Positions 35,489-44,800 of a DNA stretch of 59,974 bases are shown in pieces. A program made the position numbers and the translations under genes. Position 1 is the stretch's first letter, and the number at the start of each line of letters is the position of its first letter. The notes below the pieces were generated by a model that did no database searches, was not told the DNA's origin, and saw nothing but the letters and a program-made list of their open reading frames with translations. The stretch lies in the NCBI RefSeq assembly GCF_947166415.1, contig NZ_CAMVEE010000008.1, positions 1 through 59,974 on the forward strand, given 5' to 3'. The stretch comes from an uncultured Methanobrevibacter sp. GTDB lineage: Archaea > Methanobacteriota > Methanobacteria > Methanobacteriales > Methanobacteriaceae.

Positions 35489-36667
35489 CTATACGAATTT
35501 ACCTAATTTGAGTAAAGCTTTTGGAGATACTTTAATTAATTTAGTAACGATTTCAGTGGTTGAAATCTTATCAAAGCTTTCTCCTTGGAATGCGTGAGCA
35601 ATGCTGTCAAGTTCCTCATCAGATAAGGTGAGCAAGTATTCTTGTACCTTTTTATATCTTTTGATTTCATGGTCAAGTTCTTCATGAGCCATTTCATCAT
35701 ATTGTTTTAGGAACTTTTTGGAGCAGTCTTCCTTAATAGCTTGAGCAGCTACTTGACCTGCACACATTCCTCCGGTCATACCTGAGATGATTCCTCCACC
35801 GGTCAATGGGTTTACTTGACCTGCAGCATCTCCAACAACCATAATGTTATCATCATAAAGTTTTTTGGTCATACCACCAACAGGGTCTCCCCCTACATTC
35901 AATTCAACAGCCTGAGCGTTCTTTAAGTAAGGGCATGTTGCGACAAAGTCATCCAAGTATTCTTTAGCTGTTTTTTCCGCTTTATGCTCTAAAATTGCTA
36001 AACCTACATTAGCGATGTCATCACCTTTAGGGAAGATCCATACATATCCTCCAGGAGCGCATGAACCTAAGTAAAACTCAATTACTCCAGGTCTTTCGAA
36101 TTCAACGTTACACATTTCATATTGTACACCGGATTCCATTTCCTTAGGTTTTGCAGCAGGTCTTAATCCTGCCCATCTTGCAACGTGGCCTTCTGGACCG
36201 TCTGCAGCAATTAGGATTTTACATTTGTAATCAATCTTTTCGCCCATGCATTCAGTGTAAACGATATAACCGTCATCTATTTTATCTACTCCAGTGACTA
36301 AAGTTTTGATTTTGATTTCGGCACCTGCCCTTGCGGCATCCATTGCCATGTGCTTATCGAATACTTTTCTTTCTAAAATGTAACCTGCTTCAGGCAATTT
36401 AACTTCATCTTTTGTTAACCATACGTCAGTTCCATCAGGAGTCTGAATCCTTACTCCTTGAATTTCTTGGGTAACCCAACGTGGGGATGGTTCGATTCCT
36501 AATTTTTCAAGACCTTGAATTGAAACACCTTCAGCACATCTTTTTGGGGAACCGATTTCTGATTTTTTATCCATCAAAATAACTTTTGCTCCGCCTAATG
36601 CAGCGTGTTTTGCTGCACTGGAACCAGCAGGTCCAGAACCAACTACTATTACATCAGTTTCTATCAT
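35489..36667 (-). CDS. Geranylgeranyl reductase family protein (archaeal lipid saturation)
   Basis: A 392-residue FAD enzyme that saturates the isoprenoid chains of archaeal membrane lipids (digeranylgeranylglycerophospholipid reductase). It has the FAD site VVGSGPAGSSAAKHA at the N-terminus, a Cys in KRCAEGVS near the active site, YVWIFPKGDDIANVG (the PxxYxWxFP-like motif) and GDAAGQVNPLTGGGI. It starts 4 nt after a small 2[4Fe-4S] ferredoxin gene, which probably supplies its electrons. Confidence 0.9.
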   Translation of the reverse strand: MIETDVIVVGSGPAGSSAAKHAALGGAKVILMDKKSEIGSPKRCAEGVSIQGLEKLGIEPSPRWVTQEIQGVRIQTPDGTDVWLTKDEVKLPEAGYILERKVFDKHMAMDAARAGAEIKIKTLVTGVDKIDDGYIVYTECMGEKIDYKCKILIAADGPEGHVARWAGLRPAAKPKEMESGVQYEMCNVEFERPGVIEFYLGSCAPGGYVWIFPKGDDIANVGLAILEHKAEKTAKEYLDDFVATCPYLKNAQAVELNVGGDPVGGMTKKLYDDNIMVVGDAAGQVNPLTGGGIISGMTGGMCAGQVAAQAIKEDCSKKFLKQYDEMAHEELDHEIKRYKKVQEYLLTLSDEELDSIAHAFQGESFDKISTTEIVTKLIKVSPKALLKLGKFV

Positions 36668-36671
36668 ATGA

Positions 36672-36839
36672 TCAATCCTCTCTTTCTAAAGCGTTAATTG
36701 GGCATGCTTTAATGCATGTATCACAATCTCTACATTCATCATCGTCGAATACTAATGCGTATTCTCTAACTTGTATCAAATTTCTTGGACAAACTCCAGC
36801 ACATTCTCCACAGAATGAGCACCAATCTTTAACTATCAT
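36672..36839 (-). CDS. Small 2[4Fe-4S] ferredoxin, probable electron donor of GGR
   Basis: A 55-residue protein starting MIVKDWCSFCGECAGVCPRN and ending KACPINALERED. Two four-cysteine clusters are present: Cys7, 10, 13, 17 and then CRDCDTCIKAC. It is a complete short ferredoxin with no extra domain. The ATG at 36839 follows AGGAGAT. The gene is immediately upstream of the geranylgeranyl reductase gene and overlaps its ribosome-binding region, so the two work together. Confidence 0.9.
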   Translation of the reverse strand: MIVKDWCSFCGECAGVCPRNLIQVREYALVFDDDECRDCDTCIKACPINALERED

Positions 36840-36960
36840 AAAATATCTCCTTTACTTAAACAGTTTATGTTAAGAATACTAAGTTTTTTATACTATTTAA
36901 AATTTTAGTTAAAAATAGCCATCTAATCAATAAAAAAAGAAATTAAAAGTTAAATAGGAA

Positions 36961-37386
36961 TTATTTAACTAGCAATACCGGTACGTCAGAAGTTCTTAAA
37001 AGTCTTTCTGAAACTGAACCGATTTGAGTGTCTGAGACTTCATTGTCTTCAAATGAAACGAATCTTTTATCGTTTGCTCCATGAGCATGAATCACAACCA
37101 AATCCGCACGGGTTTGGTCAACTATGAATTTCATATCCCTTAAAGGGTCTGCAGTAAGCAGATGTTCAACGGTTTCCACTCCAACATCATTCGCCTTTTT
37201 TGTAACCTTTGCCAGAATGGCATCACCTGTGTCCTCTTCGGAATCATAGCTGCTGAATGAAAATTCCTCCAATACATGGACTGCAGCTATTTTGGATGAG
37301 AACTTTTGAGCTATTTCAATTGCGACATCAGCGGCCTTATAGCTATATTCTGATCCGTCAATTGGGACTGCTATGACATCAAACAT
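36961..37386 (-). CDS. Universal stress protein (UspA family)
   Basis: A 141-residue Usp domain. It begins MFDVIAVPIDGSEYSYKAAD, has VVIHAHGANDK in place of the usual glycine-rich ATP loop (GxxGxx), and ends with the family's GSVSERLLRTSDVPVLLVK. The ATG directly adjoins the stop of the upstream double ABC gene. The loop lacks the usual glycines in part, so ATP binding is uncertain. Its role is probably to modulate stress responses. Confidence 0.88.
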   Translation of the reverse strand: MFDVIAVPIDGSEYSYKAADVAIEIAQKFSSKIAAVHVLEEFSFSSYDSEEDTGDAILAKVTKKANDVGVETVEHLLTADPLRDMKFIVDQTRADLVVIHAHGANDKRFVSFEDNEVSDTQIGSVSERLLRTSDVPVLLVK

Positions 37387-39093
37387 TTAATTGTCTCCTT
37401 TTAGATAGTCAGCATGACAGAAATCAATGAAATTGTCGACTATTTTATCAAGGTCTTCGCTGTCATCGATGATTTTTCCATCATCCATGAAGAGTGCCCT
37501 GTTACTCAATTCCTTAATGAAATCTGTATTGTGTGAAACCATTACTATTGTAATTCCATATTTTTTGGAAATCTTTTTGAGTGAATTTGTAACTGTCCTT
37601 AAGGTTACCGGGTCCAAATCACCGAATGGTTCATCAAGAAGCAGGAATTTTGGTCTTGAAACCAGAATCAATGCAAGCATTACACGGACTTTTTGACCAC
37701 CTGACAATTCATATGACCTTCTGTTTAGGATTTCCAAATCCAAATCAAGGCTTTCAAATATATCTGCCACAGCTTCCCTTGTTGCGGTTTCAGGGAATCT
37801 AGGGAACAAATCATTGAGAATTTCTGAATCCAAACCTATTTGTTCAAGACGATGTTTTGCCTCATGTTCAGGCAAATCTGTCAGCAGGTAGAAAGAATCC
37901 AATAGCTCATCGCTTAAGCCTATATTTTTTGCCCTTTCCTGTGCTTCTTTTACAATATTGTCGTTTTTATAACCTAAACGTACGGCCAATTGATTCAATA
38001 CAGTGGCATAATGGCTTAATGCAAATTCCTGGTGCATGAACCCCAATTTGGATCTGGTTTGCATACGTCCCATGCCCGGAATGTCAATATCGTGCCATTC
38101 ATCATTGACCTTATAGAGCACTTCCCCTTCATCAGGGTCGTCAAGACCGCCGAGCATTCTTAGGAGCACTGTTTTTCCAGCACCACTCGGACCGATTAAA
38201 CTTAAAATATTCTGGTCTTTGACCTTGAAGTTTATGTCTTCAATCTGTAAAACTTCTCCGCCTGTCAATAAGTAGAATCTTTTGTAAACGTCACGCACAT
38301 CAATCAGATCTTCATCGGTAGCAACATTTTCAATATCCACAATAGGTTCCATATTCTCCATGAATTTGTCACATATCTCATCAGGTGAACCTTCATCAAC
38401 TATTTCACCGTCTTCAAGAAGAATTACCCTATCTGCAAGATATTTTTGAACATCTGGCAAGTGAGAGACAAGAATTACGGTGATGTTCAATTCCTCATTG
38501 ATCTTTTTGACTGCATCCAATATTTCTTGTTTTGTTTTAGGGCATGCCATGGTTGCAGGTTCGTCGAGAAGTAAAGCTTGAGGTTGTTTTGCAAGTTGAC
38601 GGGCCATGATAAGTCTTTGCTTTTCACCACCACTCAATACAGATGCGTAATGGCCTGCTTTGTGGGTTAAAGAAACGAGCTCTAGAATTTCATCAGCTTC
38701 CTGACCGAATTCACTTTCAGCCACTTCAAAATTGGTGTCTCCTTCATCAAAGTATCTGCGTGCATACAATTTTCTTAAAACATTTTCACGCACGGTATCC
38801 GGCCATAATCCAAAGGACCTTTGAAGATGGATTGCTGTTACCTTTTTGAGCTTGTTGTAATAATATTGGGAAGACTTGGCATCAACGCCGGTGTCACCGA
38901 CAGTTATGCTGCCCGCATCAATATGTTCAACACCCCTTAAGGCTCTTAAAAGTGTGGTTTTACCGGAACCGCTTTTTCCCATGATTCCTAATATCTCCCC
39001 TTCCTTAACTTCAAAACTAACATCTTTCAATGCCTTAATCTTTGTACCGTCATCTAATTCATAATCTTTACTTACGTTTTCAACTTTTATCAT
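37387..39093 (-). CDS. Tandem ABC ATPase, AtwA-like (methyl-coenzyme M reductase activation component A2)
   Basis: A 568-residue soluble protein with two ABC ATPase domains and no membrane helices. Domain 1 has Walker A GKSGSGKT (39-46), LSGGEKQR and LLLDEPATMA. Domain 2 has GPSGAGKT, LSGGQKVR and LLLDEPFGDLDP. Soluble double ABC proteins of this type in methanogens are the AtwA/component A2 group, which supports reductive activation of methyl-coenzyme M reductase with ATP. More than one homologue usually exists, so this copy may be a paralogue. A Usp gene follows directly. Confidence 0.75.
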   Translation of the reverse strand: MIKVENVSKDYELDDGTKIKALKDVSFEVKEGEILGIMGKSGSGKTTLLRALRGVEHIDAGSITVGDTGVDAKSSQYYYNKLKKVTAIHLQRSFGLWPDTVRENVLRKLYARRYFDEGDTNFEVAESEFGQEADEILELVSLTHKAGHYASVLSGGEKQRLIMARQLAKQPQALLLDEPATMACPKTKQEILDAVKKINEELNITVILVSHLPDVQKYLADRVILLEDGEIVDEGSPDEICDKFMENMEPIVDIENVATDEDLIDVRDVYKRFYLLTGGEVLQIEDINFKVKDQNILSLIGPSGAGKTVLLRMLGGLDDPDEGEVLYKVNDEWHDIDIPGMGRMQTRSKLGFMHQEFALSHYATVLNQLAVRLGYKNDNIVKEAQERAKNIGLSDELLDSFYLLTDLPEHEAKHRLEQIGLDSEILNDLFPRFPETATREAVADIFESLDLDLEILNRRSYELSGGQKVRVMLALILVSRPKFLLLDEPFGDLDPVTLRTVTNSLKKISKKYGITIVMVSHNTDFIKELSNRALFMDDGKIIDDSEDLDKIVDNFIDFCHADYLKGDN

Positions 39094-39178
39094 TCTTTAT
39101 GCCCCTTATATTATACAATTCTTTATTTCTGAAACTATTTATATTTTAATTATTATACATTTAAAACAAGTGATTGAA

Positions 39179-39475
39179 ATGGCTAGTGAAAATAAAATTA
39201 AGGAATACATGAACAGTTTAGAAGAAGAAAAATTAATGATTGAAACTCATTTTGCAAATATAGAAAGAATTTTAAATGACAACCCAAAATTAGATGAACA
39301 GAAAGCATTTAGCCTACTGTCTAACTTCAACACATTGAATATTCAATATGACCAACTTTGTAATGACATGATCAAATTCATCCAAATCTTCAAAGACAAG
39401 GAAGAACAGGAAATCCGTCTCTACAAAACCGACGAACTTGTCGAACTGCTTGAAAAAGCAATAAACAAATTATAA
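39179..39475 (+). CDS. Small coiled-coil protein of unknown function
   Basis: A 98-residue helical protein, MASENKIKEYMNSLEEEKLMIE onward, with charged heptads and no cysteine or catalytic motif. I chose the ATG at 39179 with GTGAT just before it; a GTG at 39170 is the alternative. It is divergent from the AtwA-like gene, sharing an 85-nt promoter region with TATA-like TTTATATTTTAA. Function is unknown. Confidence 0.65.
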   Translation: MASENKIKEYMNSLEEEKLMIETHFANIERILNDNPKLDEQKAFSLLSNFNTLNIQYDQLCNDMIKFIQIFKDKEEQEIRLYKTDELVELLEKAINKL

Positions 39476-39481
39476 TATTTT

Positions 39482-40021
39482 TTAATAATTATAATTTATA
39501 GATACGCTTCCACCAACAGCAGTAGTTGAATTTTCAGCTACAACTTGATCATTTTTATAAAGTTTTATTGTTAAAGGACCGTCATTGGAATCCTGCTTTT
39601 GAGCTTCAATATGAACTCTTTCCCATGCAGCACAATCCAAAAGCATTTTCCCCCTGCCGCTGCCTGACTGCTCAACCAAATAATTAGGGTCTCCCATTTT
39701 ACCATACCAGTACCCGTTATATTCAACAACAGCAGTGTATGGATAAGAAGCGACATGATGATTGTTTCCATCATCTGTTATAACATTCAATGATGTTTCA
39801 TTATCAGGCTGGGTAGTATTGTAAATAAAAGAAAACAATAACAATGCAATAACAATAATAAACATTACGATGATAATCTTTTTTGCGACACCTAATCTCC
39901 AACCTTTAGACTTTCTTGAATTAAGCCGGTTTCCATTTTGGTCAGTTAGAAGATAGGCGCAATTATCACAATAAGTTGATGAGGCTGAATTTTCATAACC
40001 ACACCGAGGACATTTAACCAT
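39482..40021 (-). CDS. Zinc-ribbon membrane-anchored protein of unknown function
   Basis: A 179-residue protein. The N-terminal zinc ribbon MVKCPRCGYENSASSTYCDNC has two CxxC knuckles. One transmembrane helix (KKIIIVMFIIVIALLLFSFIY) follows, then an exterior ~110-residue beta-rich domain (YPYTAVVEYNGYWYG, WERVHIEAQKQDS). The zinc ribbon is cytoplasmic and the tail extracellular. Such 'zinc_ribbon_2' proteins are common in Methanobrevibacter. Function is unknown. Confidence 0.75.
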   Translation of the reverse strand: MVKCPRCGYENSASSTYCDNCAYLLTDQNGNRLNSRKSKGWRLGVAKKIIIVMFIIVIALLLFSFIYNTTQPDNETSLNVITDDGNNHHVASYPYTAVVEYNGYWYGKMGDPNYLVEQSGSGRGKMLLDCAAWERVHIEAQKQDSNDGPLTIKLYKNDQVVAENSTTAVGGSVSINYNY

Positions 40022-40121
40022 AATTTAAACCTTACTCTAATTACTTATAGAAACATTTTAAAAATTCTTATATTTAAACTTAATGGAAAATCAGTTAAAT
40101 TTAATAATAAATGATTAGCAG

Positions 40122-41873
40122 TTAATGATAATAATTATAGACATTTTCAGCCGTTTTTTGATTCATGCCGTCTATTTTCGCTAAATCCTCTACAGAAGCT
40201 TTCTTAATATTATCAATACTTCCAAATTCCTTTAAAAGAGCAATCTTACGTTTTTTACCTACACCAGGGATATCATCGAGTGAAGAAGCTGAAATATTCC
40301 TGCTGCGCAATTTTCTATGATATGTGATTGCAAATCTGTGAGATTCATCACGCACCTGCTGAAGCAAGTGGAGTGCCTTGTTATTTTTAGGAATAATAAT
40401 CGGACGTTTGGAATTTGGAATATATATCTCTTCAAACTCCTTTGCAAGGCCAATGATAGGAATATGTGTCAGATTCAATTCCTCCAATACTCCGCAAGCC
40501 ATACCAAGCTGTCCTTTACCCCCATCAATCACTATTAGGTCAGGTTCCGGATCTTCGCCTACCATTTTCAATCTGCGGGTCAACAATTCCTCCATCATTG
40601 CAAAATCGTTTGGACCTGGAGTTTCCATTTTGAAATGTTTATACATTTTCTTATTGGGCTTTCCATGCTTGAAGGAAACTTTTGAACCTACCGCAAACTT
40701 CCCTGAGATATTACTTATATCATATCCTTCAATCACATGAGGAATCTTCTCAAGCTTGAGATATTTTTTAAGTTCTATCAAAGCATTCTCCATCTTCTTC
40801 TTTTGATGCTGTATGATTTCGGCATTCTTGCGAGCCATTTTTACAAGACGCAATTTTACTCCTTTTTGAGGAACCTTAATGCTTACTTTGTTTCCCCTCA
40901 AATCACTTAGCCAATCTTCAAGCAATTCCTTGTCATCAATGTCCTCATCCAAAAGAATCTGCTTAGGAATATGCCTGTTATATCCATAATACTGCTGAAT
41001 AAAAGCAAACAATACCTCTGATGATGAATCGTATTGGGAACCGCTCATAAGGAAATCATCTCTTCCAACGATTTTTCCGTTTCTAATCGGCATAATGATT
41101 ACTACAACCTCATTTTCACTTGGAGCAATAGCTATTACGTCCTGATCCAAATCGTCATCCATGAGCTCGACAAACTGCTTTTCCATAATCTCTTCGATTG
41201 ATGCAATCTGGTCTCTTATGACAGCTGCCTTTTCATACTCCTCATTGGCAGCTGCATCAGCCATTTCCTTTTTGAGGTTTTTTACAATTGTAGAATACTT
41301 ACCCTGGAAGAACAAATCGATTTTATTGATTATCTCCATGTATTCCTCGTGTGAAATTCTTCCATCACAAGGAGCATAGCACAAGTCTATCTGGGAATTG
41401 AGGCAAGGCCCATCCATATTGCGGCATGTCCTTATTTTGAACAGTGATTTCAAGAATTTGACAGTCTGCTTTACCGCACCTGCATCAGTAAACGGACCAT
41501 AGTATATTCCGTTTTTAGTAACATTTCTTGTAATGACCAATCTTGGGAACTTTTCGGATGTGATTTTTACATACGGATACCTTTTGTCATCCTTAAGCTG
41601 CACATTATACCTTGGACGGTGCTTCTTAATCAGATTAGCCTCTAAAATAAGCGCTTCCTTTTCGGAATTGGTAATGATATACTCCAAACTGTCAAAATGA
41701 CTCATTAGAATTTGGGTTTTTGGCCTGTCCAACTTTTCACGAAAATAAGATTTTACCCTTTTAACAAGACTTTTGGCTTTACCTATGTAGATAATGGTGT
41801 CTGATGCATCACGCATAATGTAAACGCCGGGCTTGTTAGGCAGATTATCGGGAGATTTGACTTTTGTAGACAT
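40122..41873 (-). CDS. uvrC: Excinuclease ABC subunit C
   Basis: Makes both incisions during UvrABC nucleotide-excision repair. The 583-residue protein has an N-terminal GIY-YIG nuclease domain (GVYIMRDASDTIIYIGKAKS), a Cys-rich CRNMDGPCLNSQIDLCYAPC segment, a UVR domain (EYEKAAVIRDQIASIEEIM), the C-terminal nuclease with VIDGGKGQL, and a helix-hairpin-helix end (DDIPGVGKKRKIALLKEFGS). It starts 11 nt after the giant helicase gene. Its GGGAGG ribosome-binding site overlaps that gene's stop, so translation is coupled. Confidence 0.95.
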   Translation of the reverse strand: MSTKVKSPDNLPNKPGVYIMRDASDTIIYIGKAKSLVKRVKSYFREKLDRPKTQILMSHFDSLEYIITNSEKEALILEANLIKKHRPRYNVQLKDDKRYPYVKITSEKFPRLVITRNVTKNGIYYGPFTDAGAVKQTVKFLKSLFKIRTCRNMDGPCLNSQIDLCYAPCDGRISHEEYMEIINKIDLFFQGKYSTIVKNLKKEMADAAANEEYEKAAVIRDQIASIEEIMEKQFVELMDDDLDQDVIAIAPSENEVVVIIMPIRNGKIVGRDDFLMSGSQYDSSSEVLFAFIQQYYGYNRHIPKQILLDEDIDDKELLEDWLSDLRGNKVSIKVPQKGVKLRLVKMARKNAEIIQHQKKKMENALIELKKYLKLEKIPHVIEGYDISNISGKFAVGSKVSFKHGKPNKKMYKHFKMETPGPNDFAMMEELLTRRLKMVGEDPEPDLIVIDGGKGQLGMACGVLEELNLTHIPIIGLAKEFEEIYIPNSKRPIIIPKNNKALHLLQQVRDESHRFAITYHRKLRSRNISASSLDDIPGVGKKRKIALLKEFGSIDNIKKASVEDLAKIDGMNQKTAENVYNYYH

Positions 41874-41884
41874 TTGAAACCTCC

Positions 41885-44800
41885 CTAATTAAGTTCAATA
41901 ATATCATTGTTTATTTTAACTTTATTGTTAGCTATCATCAAATCCAAAACGCCATTTATCCTATCTGCAGTCTTTTTGGAGGTTGACCTGAAACCAAAGT
42001 TACGTGAAGTCTCTTTTGCAATCTGATTTGTTGTAACATTCGGATTATGGAGCACTACCAGTTCGATGCTTTTGGAAATCTCCTCATCGGAAATCAAATC
42101 AATATTCGGCTTGACCCTTTTTCTGATAACCACATTATTGTCTGAAGCGTCATATAGGAAATCACCTATTCTCATGATATAACCTTGATTTTCCGCTTCA
42201 TTTATAGCTGCATTGACAGTCTTTTTCAAATTAGCACCTGCCCTTTTGATTCCGCAGCTGTCTTTGATTCTTTTTACCACTTCATTAACATGAATAGGAC
42301 CTTCAATATCCACAATATCATCAATGGATTTTGCTACTTCACTTGGAGGTCTTTTGTATAAATCATCAGAAGAATTTAAACCGAAATCAGTGGCTTCAGC
42401 ATAATCTATTATGCTGTCTTCAAGTTTCCTTTTGCCAGGAAGTTTCTTGTCATCAAAAGATTTCAAAGTGTTATTGCTTCTGTATCTTTGCTTTTCAATT
42501 TCCTTATAATCTTCATTTGCAGAGGATATGATATCTTCAAGGACCTGATCTTTTAGCTCTTCCCTTCTGTATTGCTGATGTACAGGAACAATGACGTCTT
42601 CTTCATTTCGTAACTCTTTTTCAAGTTTCTCCTTCAACATTTCATCATGGATTCTCTTTTCTTCCCGTTCAGCGAAAGTTAGCTTTTCTTCCCTTTCAAT
42701 AATCAGTTGTGAATCATCATCACTAGGCATGTTCAGATAGTCTGCAGGGTCATATTCTTCAGTCCTGTCAACTACAGACACGTAATCAATTTGAGTAGGA
42801 TTTTCAATTTCCTTTAATGACTTGTTGATGTATTTCATGTCATTTTTAATTCCTTTGATTGACTCCCTTACAGAACGAGGCTTGTTTGAATCGTCATAGT
42901 AGAAATTGTTTTTCCTAAGCTTGCTTGTAACGTCATTTGAACCTTGGTAATAGGTTACTCCATCACCTGCATGCTCTTCAGTGATTTCCTCTTCAATTTG
43001 AGAATCTTTACTGCCTTCCATGTCGACTTCGTTTTCAACTGTTGGCTCAACATCCGGAATGTTTATTTCTTTTTCAGGTTCTGCTTCATCATCAACAAAC
43101 AAATCGTTCATGAATTCGCTTACAGCATTGTCAACTACTTTAGTTGCTTCTTTTCTGATGTCATCATTTAAATCCGGAAGCTCATCTGTGAAAATGTTAA
43201 GTTCTTCTTCATCCTCGAATTCCGGTTTAGGTGTTGGCCTTTCAAGGTTTTTGAAATCGATTTTTTCATCATCAAATGGAATATCATTGTTTAAATCAGG
43301 CAATTCATCGTTAAATATATTCAGTTCTTCCTCATCGTTGATGATTTCAGCCTCTACAACATTTTCATCATTAGGAGCTGGCTTATATGAACGTTCCATG
43401 TCCTCATCGATAATTTCACCGTGAAGCACTTCAATCTCTTCAGGGTCAAGTTGAGATTCTGCATTAAGAACATCTGAAATGAAAGAGCTGACTCTGCGTT
43501 TCCTGTTGTGTTTAATGTCTTTGCCAGACCTTTCACTAATCGGTTCTTTCACATCATGTTCTTCAACTTCTTCAGTTTTCTCATCTTGGCTATGGTCCAC
43601 ATAAATATAATCATCATCAGAACCCAAATCAACCTTATCATCAACAACAGGCTCATCCTCAACTACAGGCTCATCATTACTATGGTCAACATAAATATAA
43701 TCATCATCAGAACCCAAATCAACCTTATCATCAACAACAGGCTCATCCTCAACTACAGGCTCATCATTACTATGGTCAACATAAATATAATCATCATCAG
43801 AACCCAAATCAACCTTATTATCATAAGTAGTTTCACTTTCAGCAGGACTGTCCTCTTTAATATCCTCATCGATGATAGGTCCGCTTTCAACGGATTTGTC
43901 CTCTTTAACCGGTTCTTCTTCAATCGGTTCTGTGTATTTTACGGATTTGTTGAAGGTTACCTTAGGTTCATTATCCTCCACTACAGGTTCATCGTTACTA
44001 TGGTCAACATAAATATAATCATCATCAGAACCCAAATCAACCTTGTCTTCTAAATCTGATTTGGAGTCCTTAATATTATCAGTTTCTTTTTTAATATCTT
44101 TTTCAATTGAATCTTCAAATTCACTTTCTAAACCTGAATTTTCACCTAAATTGCTATCAAACTTAAGGTCCCCCAATATGGATCTTTTCATTCCGCCTTC
44201 AGAATCATGTTTAAAGATTGATTTAATTCTTTCTTTTACAGGAATTGATTTTTCTTCTTCAGCGTTTTCGTCAGAATAATCTTTTTCATTTTCCCAAACT
44301 TCAGCATTATCTTCCGGTGAAACTCCTTCATCGGACTCCCAAATCTCATTATCGGCAAATGATTCATCCTCAACGCTTTCAGTTTCAGATTGTTTTGAAT
44401 CTTCATTTGGCTCATCAGCTGTGGCAAATTCAGAATTATTTCCAACAACAGAATCGTCAGGAGAATCAACCACAACAAACTCAGACTCATCCTCAACAAC
44501 AGAATCCTCAGAAACATCAGGAGAATCAACCACAACAAACTCAGACTCATCCTTTGCATCGGATGTATTGTCCTGATTAATTGTTCCTTTTGGAGTTTCT
44601 ACATCATCAAATAATTCTGAAGGGTCTATTGTTCCAACATCAACAGGCTTTTCAAAAATATCATCATCGGCCTTTTCGACTTCAACGAAAACAGATGACC
44701 CAATATCTTCCACTTCAATATTTTCACCGGATTCTTCGGCTTCTTGGGCTTTTCTTTCTGCTTCTTCCCTTTCTTTTGCTAAACGTAATTCTTCAGCCTT

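Noticed and set aside
43547..43816. Regular 90-bp repeats considered as a CRISPR-like or mobile repeat
   Set aside because: Units are in frame inside a coding region, directly adjacent with no unique spacers, and encode a repeated peptide.
43508..44053. A 181-codon plus-strand frame with regular MVNINIIIIRTQINLI repeats
   Set aside because: It is the antisense reading of the tandem repeats in the giant helicase gene; the minus-strand protein has recognised domains on both sides.
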